DNA of 64,000 bases from Motacilla alba alba (taxonomy: Eukaryota > Chordata > Aves > Passeriformes > Motacillidae), in NCBI RefSeq assembly GCF_015832195.1, contig NC_052034.1, positions 3,683,501 through 3,747,500 on the forward strand, in the 5' to 3' direction. Both the position numbers and the translations under genes were made by a program. The notes below the pieces were generated by a model. That model worked only from the letters and a program-made list of their open reading frames with translations, ran no database searches and was not told the origin of the DNA. Numbering within the stretch: position 1 is the first letter of the stretch; every line of letters begins with the position of its first letter. Positions 1-12,100 of the stretch are shown here, one piece after another.

Positions 1-45
1 AAACAGAGTTTGTGCATCAACCCCTTCCCATCCCCGAGCCCTTAC

Positions 46-180
46 CGATCCCCTCCATGAAGGCGGGGTAGAGTCTGTCAGTGAGGAGGGGCTCGGGCAG
101 CTCACGGAAGTACAGCTTCAGCGTGCCAGCGATGGCATTGATGTCCATGTCACTCAGCATCACCAGGATGTCCTTGTTAT
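46..180 (-). CDS. ABR: ABR coding exon 20 (RhoGAP domain), last ABR exon in the window
   Basis: It encodes [20 protein letters not shown] then [20 protein letters not shown] and MEGI plus one base. [12 protein letters not shown] is the second RhoGAP signature. Acceptor GACAG|ATAAC, donor ATCG|GTAAGG. Later exons are off the left edge. Confidence 0.95.
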
Positions 181-3100
181 CTGTCCAGAGAGCACCCACA
201 TGTGACGCCTCCTGCCCTCCTGATCCCCTCTGGGTCTCCACCCTCTGTGTCACTCCAGCTACCCAGCCAGGCTGCCAGCTGCAGGGCAGGGACAGCACTG
301 CTGGGTTCACAGCCCCATTAGCCAGGCTGAGGCTGGGAAAAGCCTGGTGGATCCCGCCTGGCTGGGTAGCTGGACACACAACAATTTGCAAATCCATTTG
401 CAACATTTCCCTGACTCAGTGTCTCCCAGGAGCCAGCCAGGAGTGGCAGCAGCTCAGAGGCACAAACGGGCTGGGATCTCTGGGTGTTTTTGTCCCCCCT
501 CACCCCCAGCCCCTTTCTGTGCAGAGTGGCACATCTGGCACAAGAGCAGTGCAATAACCAAACCCAGGCTTGCAGAGGGCTGGGGGGGTCTCAGAACACC
601 AAGCTCCCCCAGGACACTCACTCGCATCAAAGACAGCTTTCAATGCCTGGATGTCAGTGGCGACTCCAGAGATCCTGTAGATGCCAACCTCCTCGATGCC
701 CCTCTTCTCCACCTCCTCGACGCACTGGCGCACGATGTAAGGCACCTTGGAGCGCTCGCGCCTGGCTCGGGAAGCGGAGCCGTCAGCAAAGACTCCCAGG
801 GGAACCCGTGGCAGCCAGCCCAGCCCTGCAAACCCAGTGCCCAGCCCTGCGTGCACGAGGGGAGGATGGGAATGGCAAAGGGAACAGGAAAATCCCCAGC
901 AGAGAGCAGGCCAAGGTCCCCAGCGCTGGTGGGAGCAAGGGGACACAGCGCAACCCCACCCCCAGAGCAGATCGGCCCCACAGCCCTGCATTTACTTTGT
1001 CACAACACTGATCTTCACCCCGAAGACACCAGTCTGCTTTTTGGACGGGGTCCTCTTCAGGCTCATGTCCCTGCTTGTGAACTTCATGGAGAACTCCACC
1101 TTGATCTGTGGGAGACAGGGGGTGAGTCCTGGCTGGCCTGAAGGCAAGAAGGGACTGCATTCACAGCGAGGGGCTGTGGGTCCCCCACCCCACTTACTCC
1201 GTTCATCTCAATCACATCCATGTGCCAGTTTTTCGTCTGCACGGCCTGTGGGTCCAGCTGTGGGGAGAGATGGTCTGTGAGTTCTGTGGGGACACAGCCT
1301 CGTGCCAGCCCTGCTGTCATCCCAGCCTGGTGGCCCCCAAAGCCCCTGATCTGCAGATGGTGTAGGGCACAGGACATGCTTTCCCTGTGCAACATGCTGC
1401 TCGTGACCGGAGGATGGAGAGGTTCCCCTTTGGGGTCTGGGGTCCCTCTGGCTGTGCCCTGAAGCCAGGTGGGCTCAGCCCCCCTGTCCTGCCCTCTCCC
1501 CAGAGCCCCTGCAAGGCAGTGCTTTAACCCACACCCGAGAAGCAAGAAACTTCCAAGAAATTAGGACTATTTCTGGCGGCAGATTGATGAAACAGAACTA
1601 GGGCAGCGTTTTCCATGCAGAAAAACAACATCTCCCCATAGCCAAGGCTATTTATAACCCCTGGGAATGACAGGCTCTGCTATTTCTGGCTTTGGGGCTA
1701 GCGGGGGACTCGGTGACGCTGCCCTGGCGCCCGGGTGCAGTGAGAGGTGCTGGCATTCCCAAGGCCCTGGCACGTGCCGTGGTGGGTTCCGGGCCCCAGG
1801 GCTGGGCAGAGGAGGGTGCAGTTGCCTTTTGGGGCTTTTTGGTCCCCAGCTGGTGGTATTGATCCAGCCCCATCGATCCCTGTAATGCACAGGGCAGGCA
1901 GCCCAGCCCTAATGTCCCCTTGGGGAAGGGGATGGGATATGGGAGCTGGTGGGGGCTCCCAGGGCTGGGGACACGCAGCTGCCAGGCCACACTTGCACCA
2001 GGCACGTGGGGTCACTCTGCAAGGACACAGGAGCTTCCTGCAGCTGCTGGGTCAGGAGATGCTCTGGGCAAGTGTAAAGATGTTCAGAGCTGCTGCTCCA
2101 GCCACGGAGCTGCTGTTCCCCTGCCCATAAAGTCACTGCATGTCACGATGAGGGGGGGCACTGTGGGGTCCCTCATGTCCCTTCTTGCACACCAAGACCC
2201 CACAGTCCCAAAGACAGGCTCGAGCTGCCCTGGCTCTTGGCACATACCCAGCACAATGGCATTGCCAAATGCCCAGCCCTGTGAGCCTGAGCAGCTCCTC
2301 AGCCATGGGAAAACTGTGGTCCCCAGCAAGGCAGAAATGCTGCTGTCTCCAGCATGGCCCAGGAATGGCTCCTGACATGGAGCCCTCCCTGGTGCTCCAG
2401 CCCAGCCCAGGGAAGAGCCCAGCGAGTGCCACGCTGCTTCCTCTGTGCCAGCCCTGCAGCTGCTGGAGAGCGGGAGGAGGAGAAGGAAAGCTGCAGCTGC
2501 CCTGGGCTCCCATGGGACCCTGCAGCAGGTCTGGACGCTGGGATCACGAGACTGCAGCCAGACCACAGCCAGCCCCAGTCCTGCTGCTCCAGCTCCTCCA
2601 TGCTGCTGTCCTCAGGGCTGCATCCCCCACAGCGCTGCCATGAAGCCACCACAGCCAACACCACTGTCCCAGGCACTTTCACCCTGTTCCCCACATCCCT
2701 GTCCCACTCATGGCAGTGAAGCCCCCTCATCCCCCAGCCAGGTCAGGAGCCTCCCAGCTCTACAACACAATTTTAACTGCAGCCACCATACGTGCCTTCC
2801 CCTTCCCCACCCCTCAGGTCCCTCTGGCTCCGATGGCCCTGGCAGCTCACATCTGGAAGGGCTTTAGCAGAGCTCTGAAGAAAGCTTTTATTAAAGCCAG
2901 GTTGGCTGCTGCCAGTGCTGCAGACCTTACCCTGAGCACGTCACTTCCCTGCAGCTCCTTCCCCCTGCACGCTCACAATCATCCCACAACAGCCAGCAGG
3001 CCCAAATTTGGGCTAGTTCTGCTGGCACCATGGGCCTGAGCCCCCCTGCAGCTAGGGCAGGTCCCTGTGCACCGCTGTGGCCTGGCCCTGGTGCTCTCTG

Positions 3101-6100
3101 ACCCTCCTGGCCAGCACCCCATGCAGCAGCAGCAGCAGCACACGATGCTGCCACTCCCCAGTTTAAGCAAAGCCACGTCCAACACTTCATCTCCAGGCGT
3201 GGGAGGATGGATGGGAGCATCCACCCACAGAGCCAGAGGCAGCTCCTGCCCACACAGCGCTGGCAAACACCCCGTCCCAGCTCCCACCACCATCTCCTTC
3301 TCCTCTGAAGGGAACTGACTTGCTCCAGCAGGACGCAGGGACATCCCAGGTCAGTGGGGAACTCCTGGGCCAGGATCCCTGGGGAACAGCCTTCGAGCCA
3401 GCATTGTGCAGGATGAGATGTCAGCTCCTCTTTGGAAGATCAGACAGCTTCAAACACCCCTCTGTGCCTGGGGAAACATCTGAGCCAGGTCACCAGCAGG
3501 TCTCCAGGCTGCTCCCTCCTGCATCTCAGGGACTCTGAGCCATGGTGGTATCCATGCCCAGGTCAGCATTCACTGCGGTGCTGCTCTCATCCACTGTGAG
3601 GTGAAATACCCTCTGTTTGTTGCCACAGGGATGTGCCATCATCCTGGTTTCCCAAATTATCCAAGGCTGTTTGCTTGTAGGACAAAGCCCCAGGTTGTGG
3701 AGGAACAGGCAATGAGCATCCTGGCAGTCCTGCAGCACTTTGTGTGTTCTGGGGAGGTCCTGCTGCTGGCCCTGCTCTCTTACTGCTTGTCTTGTCCAGG
3801 GGACAGCTCCAGACTTCAGGTGATGAGGCCGCATCCTGGAATTTTGTCCTCAAGACATGCCCAGGTCATGGCACTGTGACAGACCCAGGCAGGGTTGGGC
3901 GCACAGAGCTCCAAGGTGAGGAGCTGGTAAGGCTCCAAATCCTCAGGGTGGTTCCCCAGGGCCCCAAACACTGGCATGCTGTGGTGGGGCAGGGACTGTC
4001 AGGCTGGGCATGTCCCCTCCTCACATCTCAGGCCCATGAGGTCACCCCACCTCAGCCCTGGGTGAAGCAATTGGGAGCAAACCGGTGACTCAGTCTTTGA
4101 GGTCATCTCTGCCAGGGCCCTGGGGAGGGGGATCCCAGAGGAGCTGCTGCAGACAGCGTTGCTTCCCATCAGTGTGGCACCCACAGATTCCCCAGCCTGG
4201 CCTCCTGTGGCTGCCCTGGTGAGCAGATCCCTCAGCAGACCTCCATGCCAGAGAACAGACAGTCCCTGAGCCCCCCAGCACGGTGGGACAGAGCAAACGC
4301 TGCCAGTGGCCAAGTGGCCAAGCACAGCCCCCCAAAAAATCAGTAATTCACAGCCCCGACTGAGAGCGACCCGAGGAGCAGCAGCAGCAGCACCCACAAC
4401 CCACCAGGACCCTGCCGGGACCTGCCGGGGCCACATCCTGCCCTGCAGCCCCGGGGAAGCCAGCAGCCAGCACGGGCACGGCAAACGAAACCCCTTCATG
4501 TTGTGACCCAGCAACAGCCGCCGGGCAGGCTCCCCACGGAGCCCTGCTGCCCCTTAATCCCCCGGGCTAGGCACAGAATCGAGGTTAATGCCGCTGCGTC
4601 ACACGCGGCCCCGCCGCTGCCAGACCCAGCCAGCAGCTCCCCGGGCCGGGGGACTCCACTAGGGAAACCCCCAGAGTCCCCCGTGCGGCTTCTGGGACAG
4701 CCTGCAAGGGTGCTGTCCCCCTCCTTTGTCACCTCTGTCGCACATCCCCGCAGCACCGGCTGATGTGGCTGCGACACAGCTGCGAGCTGGGAAAGCCTGG
4801 ATCGACCCGGCTTGCAAGAGCGGGGACGGAGGCACCGGGCGCTGTGGCACCCCGGGAAGCCAGCCCCAGGCAGCCCAGAAGCATCACTGCCTCCGGGGCA
4901 AGCTCCAGGGCCGGGCAGGGGTTCCCTGCCCTGCCTCTGCAGGACCCCCCGGTGCAAACAGCTCAGCCTCCGGGAGCTTGCCAGCACACACAGGGAGAGG
5001 GAAGGAGGAAAACAAACACCTCACAGGCTGCCAACTGCATCGAAGAGCTCCCAAAGCACCCGAACACCTCCCTGCTCCGCGCACAGACCCCGCAGCACGC
5101 ATTCTCTGCACAAACAACACAGCCCCCCACCCTACAAAACCACCGGCCAAAAAGCCACGGCCACCAGGCAGAGCAGAGCCCCCCCCGAGCCCAGCACTGT
5201 CCCCTGCAGCCGCCCCCACACCCGGAGCACCTTGTGCCGGAGCAGTTTGCTGCGCACCCTGCCCCAGAGCCGGGCGCCCGTGTTCGGGGCTCGCTTCCCC
5301 TCGGGCTCCTCCACGCCGCGCTCGCCCCCGGGGCCGGGGCCGGGGCCGGGGCCGCCCTCCGGCTGCACCAACACCTCCGTCATCGCGACGACCGCTTCGG
5401 CTCCGGGCAGGCGACACGAGTGCGGCCGGGAGCGAGCCCGCGGCTGGCTTAGCGCAGCATCCGCATCCCTTCGGCCGGCGGCGAGAGGTCAGCGGGGGCC
5501 GGCGAGGGGAGCCCTGCTGGGGCGGCGGGGCGGCGAGCGGCCGGGGCTCATCTTCAGGGTGTGAGCCAGGCTGGCGAGGCGGCGAGGCAGCCCCAAAAAC
5601 CTCCCTCCCCCTGCGAGGAAGTGACTCAAAGGCAGCCCCCCCCCGGCGGCCCCCACGCGTTTAACTCTCGCCCTGCCGCCCGCCGCCGCTCGGCAGCGCC
5701 GGGGGGGCTGCCCGGGCTCCCCCCGCCGTGATCCGCCGTTATCCGCTGTTGTTATCCCGCTGCTGTCATCCCGCTGCCGTTATCCGCCTCGCAGCGCCAG
5801 CGGCAGCCGCGGCCCCCGAGGCACCGCCGGCGGCGGCTGCAGCATTCCCGGCTCCCCGCAGGAGCCAGCCGGGCTCTCCCGCTCTTGCTGAGAGCAGGAG
5901 GAGGCTTCTGGGGTCTGTTGTCACGCCTAGGGACAGCTGGGTACCCCCATGTCCCCTCTGTGTACTCTGGCCCTTGTCAGCCCCACTGCCAGGGGGGCCG
6001 GGAAGCCCTGGAAGGGTCCCTGCACTGAGGGGCAGGATTGGGGGGACTTGACTGTCCCCCAGTCCATCCTCAGCAGCCCCTGGAGTCCCCACGGGTCTCA

Positions 6101-9100
6101 ATGGCTCCCTGCAGGTCAAGGGTACCCCAGCATCACAAATTTCCCCTGCCAAAGCCTCTGCCAGCCCAGAGAAGGGGACAGACAGATGGACAGGCAGCTA
6201 TTCCCTGAGGGTACAGCAGGCACCGTGCCCATGACTACACAGGCTCTGCTTCAACAGCCACATCCCCCCGGGCATCAAATGGGCTGAGGAAGGGGGTCCT
6301 GAGACCCCCTTCCTGCACCCACTGCCTGTCTCCTCCAGGGCCTGGGGGCCACATCCAGCCTCTGTCCCCTGCAATGTGGGCACAAGCACTCACAGCCTGC
6401 TTTGCCCACCACAACATCCGTCTGCCACCCTGGCACAGCAGCACACACCCCTGCCAGCACCCAGCAGACACAGCCCAGCTGCTGGGAGCAACTGGGACAG
6501 CTCAGAGCAGGGCTGAGCCCTGCAGTGCAGGGGACACAGAACCCTTGTGGGGACACAAGCCAAACAGGGCAGCCCTACCCTGACTACAGCATATTCCAGC
6601 TTTAGAGAATGGTGTTAATAACAACAAAACAGGGTTAGTGCCGACCAGGAGTCACACCTTTCCACTGAGCAGCCAGTGCTGCTGTGTGGAACCAGCAGCA
6701 GCTCATGATGAGCCCAGGGACCAGCCAGAGTGAGGAACATCCAGGGCAGCATCTCTGCCCGAATGGCTCAGGGAGAAGGCAGGGGGGCAGCTCTGGGGCT
6801 CGACTACAGCCCACAGCCCCAGAAGCAGCACTGCCCATCCTGCTCACAGCTGTCCTGCCCTGTCACCAAGCCCAGCCCTGGGGCAGAGGCTGAGCTGTGG
6901 CTCTGGGTGACACCAGGACAGCCCCAACCCTGATGCTCTTCCGTCCACCCATCCAGATCCTCCTTGGGATAAGCAGCCCCAGGGCCTTCTCTCTTTCCTG
7001 CTCTTCCCCCACAACGTTTGCACAGCGGGTACGGGCTGTGCTGTCCCCGTCCCGACCCCCGCATCTCCCAGCATGACTCATGTTTGTTGATCCAGGCTAT
7101 TTCCGAGAGCGCAGCTGGACTGATCCCCGCGGGACACCGAGCCCCTTCCCTGCCCTGGCCTTCCCACTTGGCCCAACGCCACCTCCACACCACTGCTTCC
7201 TGGGGGAGAGGGCAACAGAGGGGGGATTTCAGGTATGGACAAGCCACTGGTGAAGCTGAGCCCCCACCTCCCACCCTGTGCCCCCTCCAGTGCTGTTTCC
7301 CCACAGCGTCCCCTTCCCAGCAGCATTTCCCTGCTGCTCTCTGCTCCCCTGGGACCTGCCCTCGGTTGCTTTCCCACGGAGCAGGCAGCCATGAGGGGCC
7401 CTTTGAAGTAGCCCTGGGTCCAGGGCTGTGTCCCAGGCGTGACCCTGTCCCCAGCACAGCCAGGAAGGCAGCCAGGCTGGGCTGCCCACCCGGAAAACAC
7501 AGAGACACCCCCAGCCCCAACTGTGTTCCCCTGGGCTTCCCTGCAGCCTGGCCAAGGTGGCTGCAGGGGGATTGTGAGGTCTGGGGGTTGCCTGCCCTCC
7601 ATTCCATCCTCCTGGTCCTGCTCACCTGGGAGCATCTCAGGGCAGCCCAGGCCTCCATCCTCCCTGCCTGGCAACCGCCAATCCGAGGCGGCTCAGCCAT
7701 CACCCTGGAAACCCCCGTTGCCATAACAGCAGCTGATGGAGGCGCAGGGAAGGCAGATGGTGGCAGAGGGGGACACAAGAGGGACGGGGGGCTGCACATG
7801 CAGAGCCCTCCCTAGGGCAGCTGCCAACCCCTCCCCACAGCAACCCCGGGGCACAGCACGGAGAGCAGCAGAACGGAAACAATTCCAGCCCAGCTGGGGC
7901 TGGATGCACCTCTGCAGGGAAGGTCTGACTTTGCCACCTCCACAAAGGCCCCTCTCACTTTGTCCCACCTTCTCCTGCAGCCACTGTGCCCCAGGACCAT
8001 CAGCCCCCCAAGCCTGATGCCCACCCACCTCACTGCCTTCAACCCCACAACTGCCGTACCTCGCTCCCAAAAGCAGAGCTGCCCACCCCAGGCATCAACC
8101 CAGGACAAACCTCCAGCCCAGGTGCCAAGCCCTAAGGAGCCCCCCTTTGGGTGAGAGGATGCCCAAAAGCCCCCGTGCATACCTGGATCTGCCCCTTGCC
8201 CATGATCTTGTCCACAATTTCGTTGTTGTCCTTGTTGAGTTTGGTCTTGTCATAGCACTTCTCGTAGCAGAGGATGCGCAGGGACTGGGAGCCCTCCAGC
8301 TCGATCTCAAACTCCTGGGGTGTGGAGGGAGGGTGGCTCAACCCCAGCACCCCAGAGAAGCCCCAAAACTGGGGTTGAAGGGAAATGGGGAGCACAGCCC
8401 CTCCCTGCATGCCACCCTCCCTCACCTCATTCCACTGCGGCTCCGTGGTGTCCCGGAACACCCTGGTCTTGGCTTTGCTGACAAAGTAGCCAAAGGAGTC
8501 CACCTCCAGTGTGCAGTAAAGATCTGGGGGAGCAGACATGGCTCAGCACCCCAGGAACACCCTCACCATCTCCCAGGGGACCACTGTGGGCAGAGCAGGG
8601 CCACGTGCTGGACCCCAACTCTTCCGAGCCCGCTGGCCCCTCCAAGCAGGGTGGGCACCCACACTTACTGGCTGATTGCTTGAAGCCCTTGGCGGAGTGG
8701 ACAATGACGTGCAGGAACCCATAAAGCCCGGGGGACTCGTCATCTGTGGCATGAGAGCAGAGGCTGTGTCAGGGCCTGGGGCTGGCCATCCCCAAGGCAG
8801 CCTTTGCCACCTTTGCCACAGCAGGCACAGTGCCTGCAGTGACACCCAAAGCCCCCAAGCTCCTGGGAGGGACATCCCTAAGTCCTGTATCCCCTACTGA
8901 CAGACATCCCAAGCTCTCCTGCTGCTGGACAGCCCTGGGGGAGGTTCCCAGTGGGGCTGGCTGGGTCTCACCCTGGGCACACTGCTCCTGCCCAGCCCAT
9001 GGCACGGGCTGGAGAGAGCCCAAAAGCAGCTCCGTGCTGCAGCCGAGATTGCTCTGCCTGGGAGCCCGACGCTGCTCCAGCAGTGCCACCTGGTGGGAAG

Positions 9101-12100
9101 CTGTCCCCTGCTCGGCCGAGTCTCTGCTCCGGCTCAGGGACCCCACAGCTCCTGCCCGGGCATCATCCCGAGCAAAGCAGGACCCAGCGGCCACTCACCG
9201 TCCTTGTTGCTGGTGACTGGGATGTTGTGGACAGTGCGGAGCTTGAAGCAGGATCCTGTGAGCACCTGCAGCTCCACTGAGCTCAGGACAAAGGCCTGGA
9301 GGTCTGGGAGAGGACAGAAGCTTCAGAGGGACGCAGCCAGTGCTGGTCATAGAGACTGCAGAGCACCAGGCTGAGATCCTATGAGACTTCCCTGTGGCTT
9401 CTGGGGGGAACCAGGAGCCCCAAGAGGGCCTCAGCAGCTCCAGACTTACCCTTTTTCTGCAGTCTCTGGATGGCCTCCCTCCACTCGGACCGCTCGTAGT
9501 CGGAGGAGAGCAGGAAGAGGTAGCTCTATAAGACAGGGAGATGTGGCAGGCTGCGTGCAGGCAGGGCTGAGCCCAGCCCCAGCCCGCCCTCCTCACCTTC
9601 CCATTGCGGTTGTGGATGCGGAAGGGAATGGCAGGTGAGTTGAGGAGCAGCCAGAATTCGTTCTCAAACATCTTCTTCTTGAGGCGCTCGATGGCACGGC
9701 TCTGCCCCTTGTTGGCTTTCTGCAGACGGGGAGCAGAGAGGACCTTTCAGAGGCGCCCCTGTCCCCCAGGACCCATCCCTGACCTAGAGGCAAGGCCCCC
9801 ACCCCAAGAGCAAGTCCCACACCCTTCTCTCACCTCCTTCTGCACCTCGCTCTTGATGGCTGAGATCTTCATCTTCATGTCCTCCAGCTCGTGGTCGGGG
9901 ATGACATGGACCTGCGGGCAGTGCTCCGACTCCTCCGGCGAGGGGAACACCAGGTCGGCCAGGGGCACGTACCACTTGCAGTCGTACTGCTGGTGCTTCC
10001 TGCAGCAGGGCACGGGTGCTGACTGACGCCTGACCCCCTCCCTGGCACATCCCCCTGCCCACATCCCCCCCGTGCCCAGCGCCCTCCTTACCCCACTGCT
10101 GTCTTCTTCAGCTTGGCACAGAGCAGCACGTCGGTGAAGAGGAAGACGTGCCGCAGCTTCCGCGAGCCCTCCGACAGCTCCACCAGGAAGCCATCCTTGA
10201 CAAGCTGCCGGGTCTGTGGGCCAGAGGGGCCACCATGAGAGCAGGCAAGGAGCAAAGGCCAGCAACCCACGGGGAAAGGCCGATAATCCTGTCCCTCTCT
10301 GTGGCTCGGCCACCAGGAGCAGGGGGAGGTCCATGTCCTCTACGCTTAATAAAGCACCAGCAAGCAGCAAGGACCAGGTAGAGCCCTAATCTTGTACCTG
10401 GAACTGTATCTGGAGGAGCCTCTCCAACTCCTACCCCGGCACTAAGGAGCTCTTCAGGGCAGAGACACCAGCCAGGGGCTGGCAGAGAGCTCAGCCCTCA
10501 CCCTGTGCCCAGGCACTGCCCACCCCACAGGCTCACCTCGCCCTTGGGGGTGGTGACCGCTGTCCTCCGGGGGTCGATGTCCTCATTGATGCTGGAGAGG
10601 AAGTTCTGGGAGATGCGGAGGGCATCCTGGAGCAGCGGGTAGTCAGGGTGGTCAGCTGGGGTGTGCTTGAGGAGGTCCTGCAAGGAGACAGGCACAGGTT
10701 AGCAGCTCGAAATCACCCAACCTGGAGACCCCTCACCAGCACTCCCCACAGCAGAGACAGAGCCCACCACCACCCCCGTGGGACTGGCGTCACACTCACG
10801 TGCAGGACGAGGGTGCTCCGTGTCACCCGGTCGATGGGTTTGTACAGCAGCGCTGAGGGGAGAGACAAAGTGTCAGCAGCCACCTGTGGCTGGAGCCCTG
10901 GCCCCTCTCCCCCTGTCACAGAGAGCACAGGGGCAAGCAGGGGAGCCCAGATGCCCAGAGAGCCCCCCTGGTCTGCACAGAGCCCTGGGCAAGCATCTGA
11001 GATCTGTCCTGCACAGCTGGACAATCGTGGCAGTGCCGGGAGCAGGGGGCAGCCAGCACTGCCACAGCCCCGTGCCCTGCTGTGCTGGGGGCACCAGGAA
11101 CCACAGCCAGGCTGATGAGCAGTGGGGACAGGATGTCCCACCACACCTGAGGCAGCACAGGACAGGGACAGCCCTCTGGAGGGCAGGGCCTCCCCGGGAG
11201 GGCTGCACCCACACTTGCTGTGCGGTGGCTGTGGAGCGGAAGAGCCGTTCCTCACCCTCAGCAGCTTTTTCAGTTTCCCTTTTTGCTCAGCGCTGGGTCT
11301 CATCCCTCACTGAGCTCTGCCACCCCATGGGACACCCTGTACCCACCCCTCTGCACCACCCAGGTGCAAAGAGGGCCCAGGCTGCTCCAGCAGCAGCAAA
11401 ACCCCCACGTACAGAGATCACCAGGTCCAAGGCTTCAGCCCCACACCCCTGCCCCATGCCCCTGCCTGCAGCCCCCCTGACTGCCTGCGAGGCTCCACCC
11501 AGGGCAGAGCTGCCTCACACACAACCACACAGCACACACAGGGAGTACAGACACCCCCTGCTCCTGCCACACACCCTCCCAGCAGGAAACAGCCCCAGAG
11601 GCTCTTCAGAGGCACGTTTCAGTGGAAGCAGACAGACCCTTCCCCTCCTCCCCACCTCTTTGGGCAGGCAAAGGCACAGAGCCCACTCACAGTGCTGCTC
11701 CCCGTGCCTGGCCACATTCATGTCTCCCCAGGCTGCTTCCAGCCAGGCTGATGCCTCTGGGGTTTCCCTTCCCTTTGGAGCACTTCCCCAAACTGCCAGG
11801 GCCGAGAGCAGCCAGATTTTGGGCCATGGGAGAGGAGGGAAAGCTGCCACCTCCTCACCCTGGGCTGACTCGTGGGGGATCCCCATCCCCGTGACCCCAG
11901 AGGAGGCTGCCTCATGGCACCCAGTCCTGAGACAGGGTGAGCAGGGGGTCTCTGTTCGGGTGACAATGCCAGGCTGAACCCCAGCCAGAGGCTGCACCCC
12001 CAGAGCTCCATGGCAGACGGTAAAACAAGAGCCCTGCTCCCTGTGACAGCCAGCAAGAACCCTGCTCTGGGATAAAGGTGACAGGCAGGGTGCCCCTTTT

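Larger units (their letters stand above)
4990..5900. promoter_or_regulatory. CpG-rich block inside ABR intron 16
   Basis: CG dinucleotides are dense here and sparse in the flanking intron, as in a CpG-island promoter. It contains the candidate first exon at 5,231-5,383. Boundaries are by eye. Confidence 0.6.
1258..8182. other. ABR intron 16, otherwise unassigned
   Basis: Apart from the CpG-rich block and candidate exon near 5.2 kb, nothing recognisable is seen. A CAG run at about 3,123-3,138 is short. Frames here show no known domain. Confidence 0.7.

Noticed and set aside
4726..5664. Long plus-strand frames across the CpG-rich block in ABR intron 16
   Set aside because: They are open only because stop codons are rare in GC-rich DNA. 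No domain is recognised.
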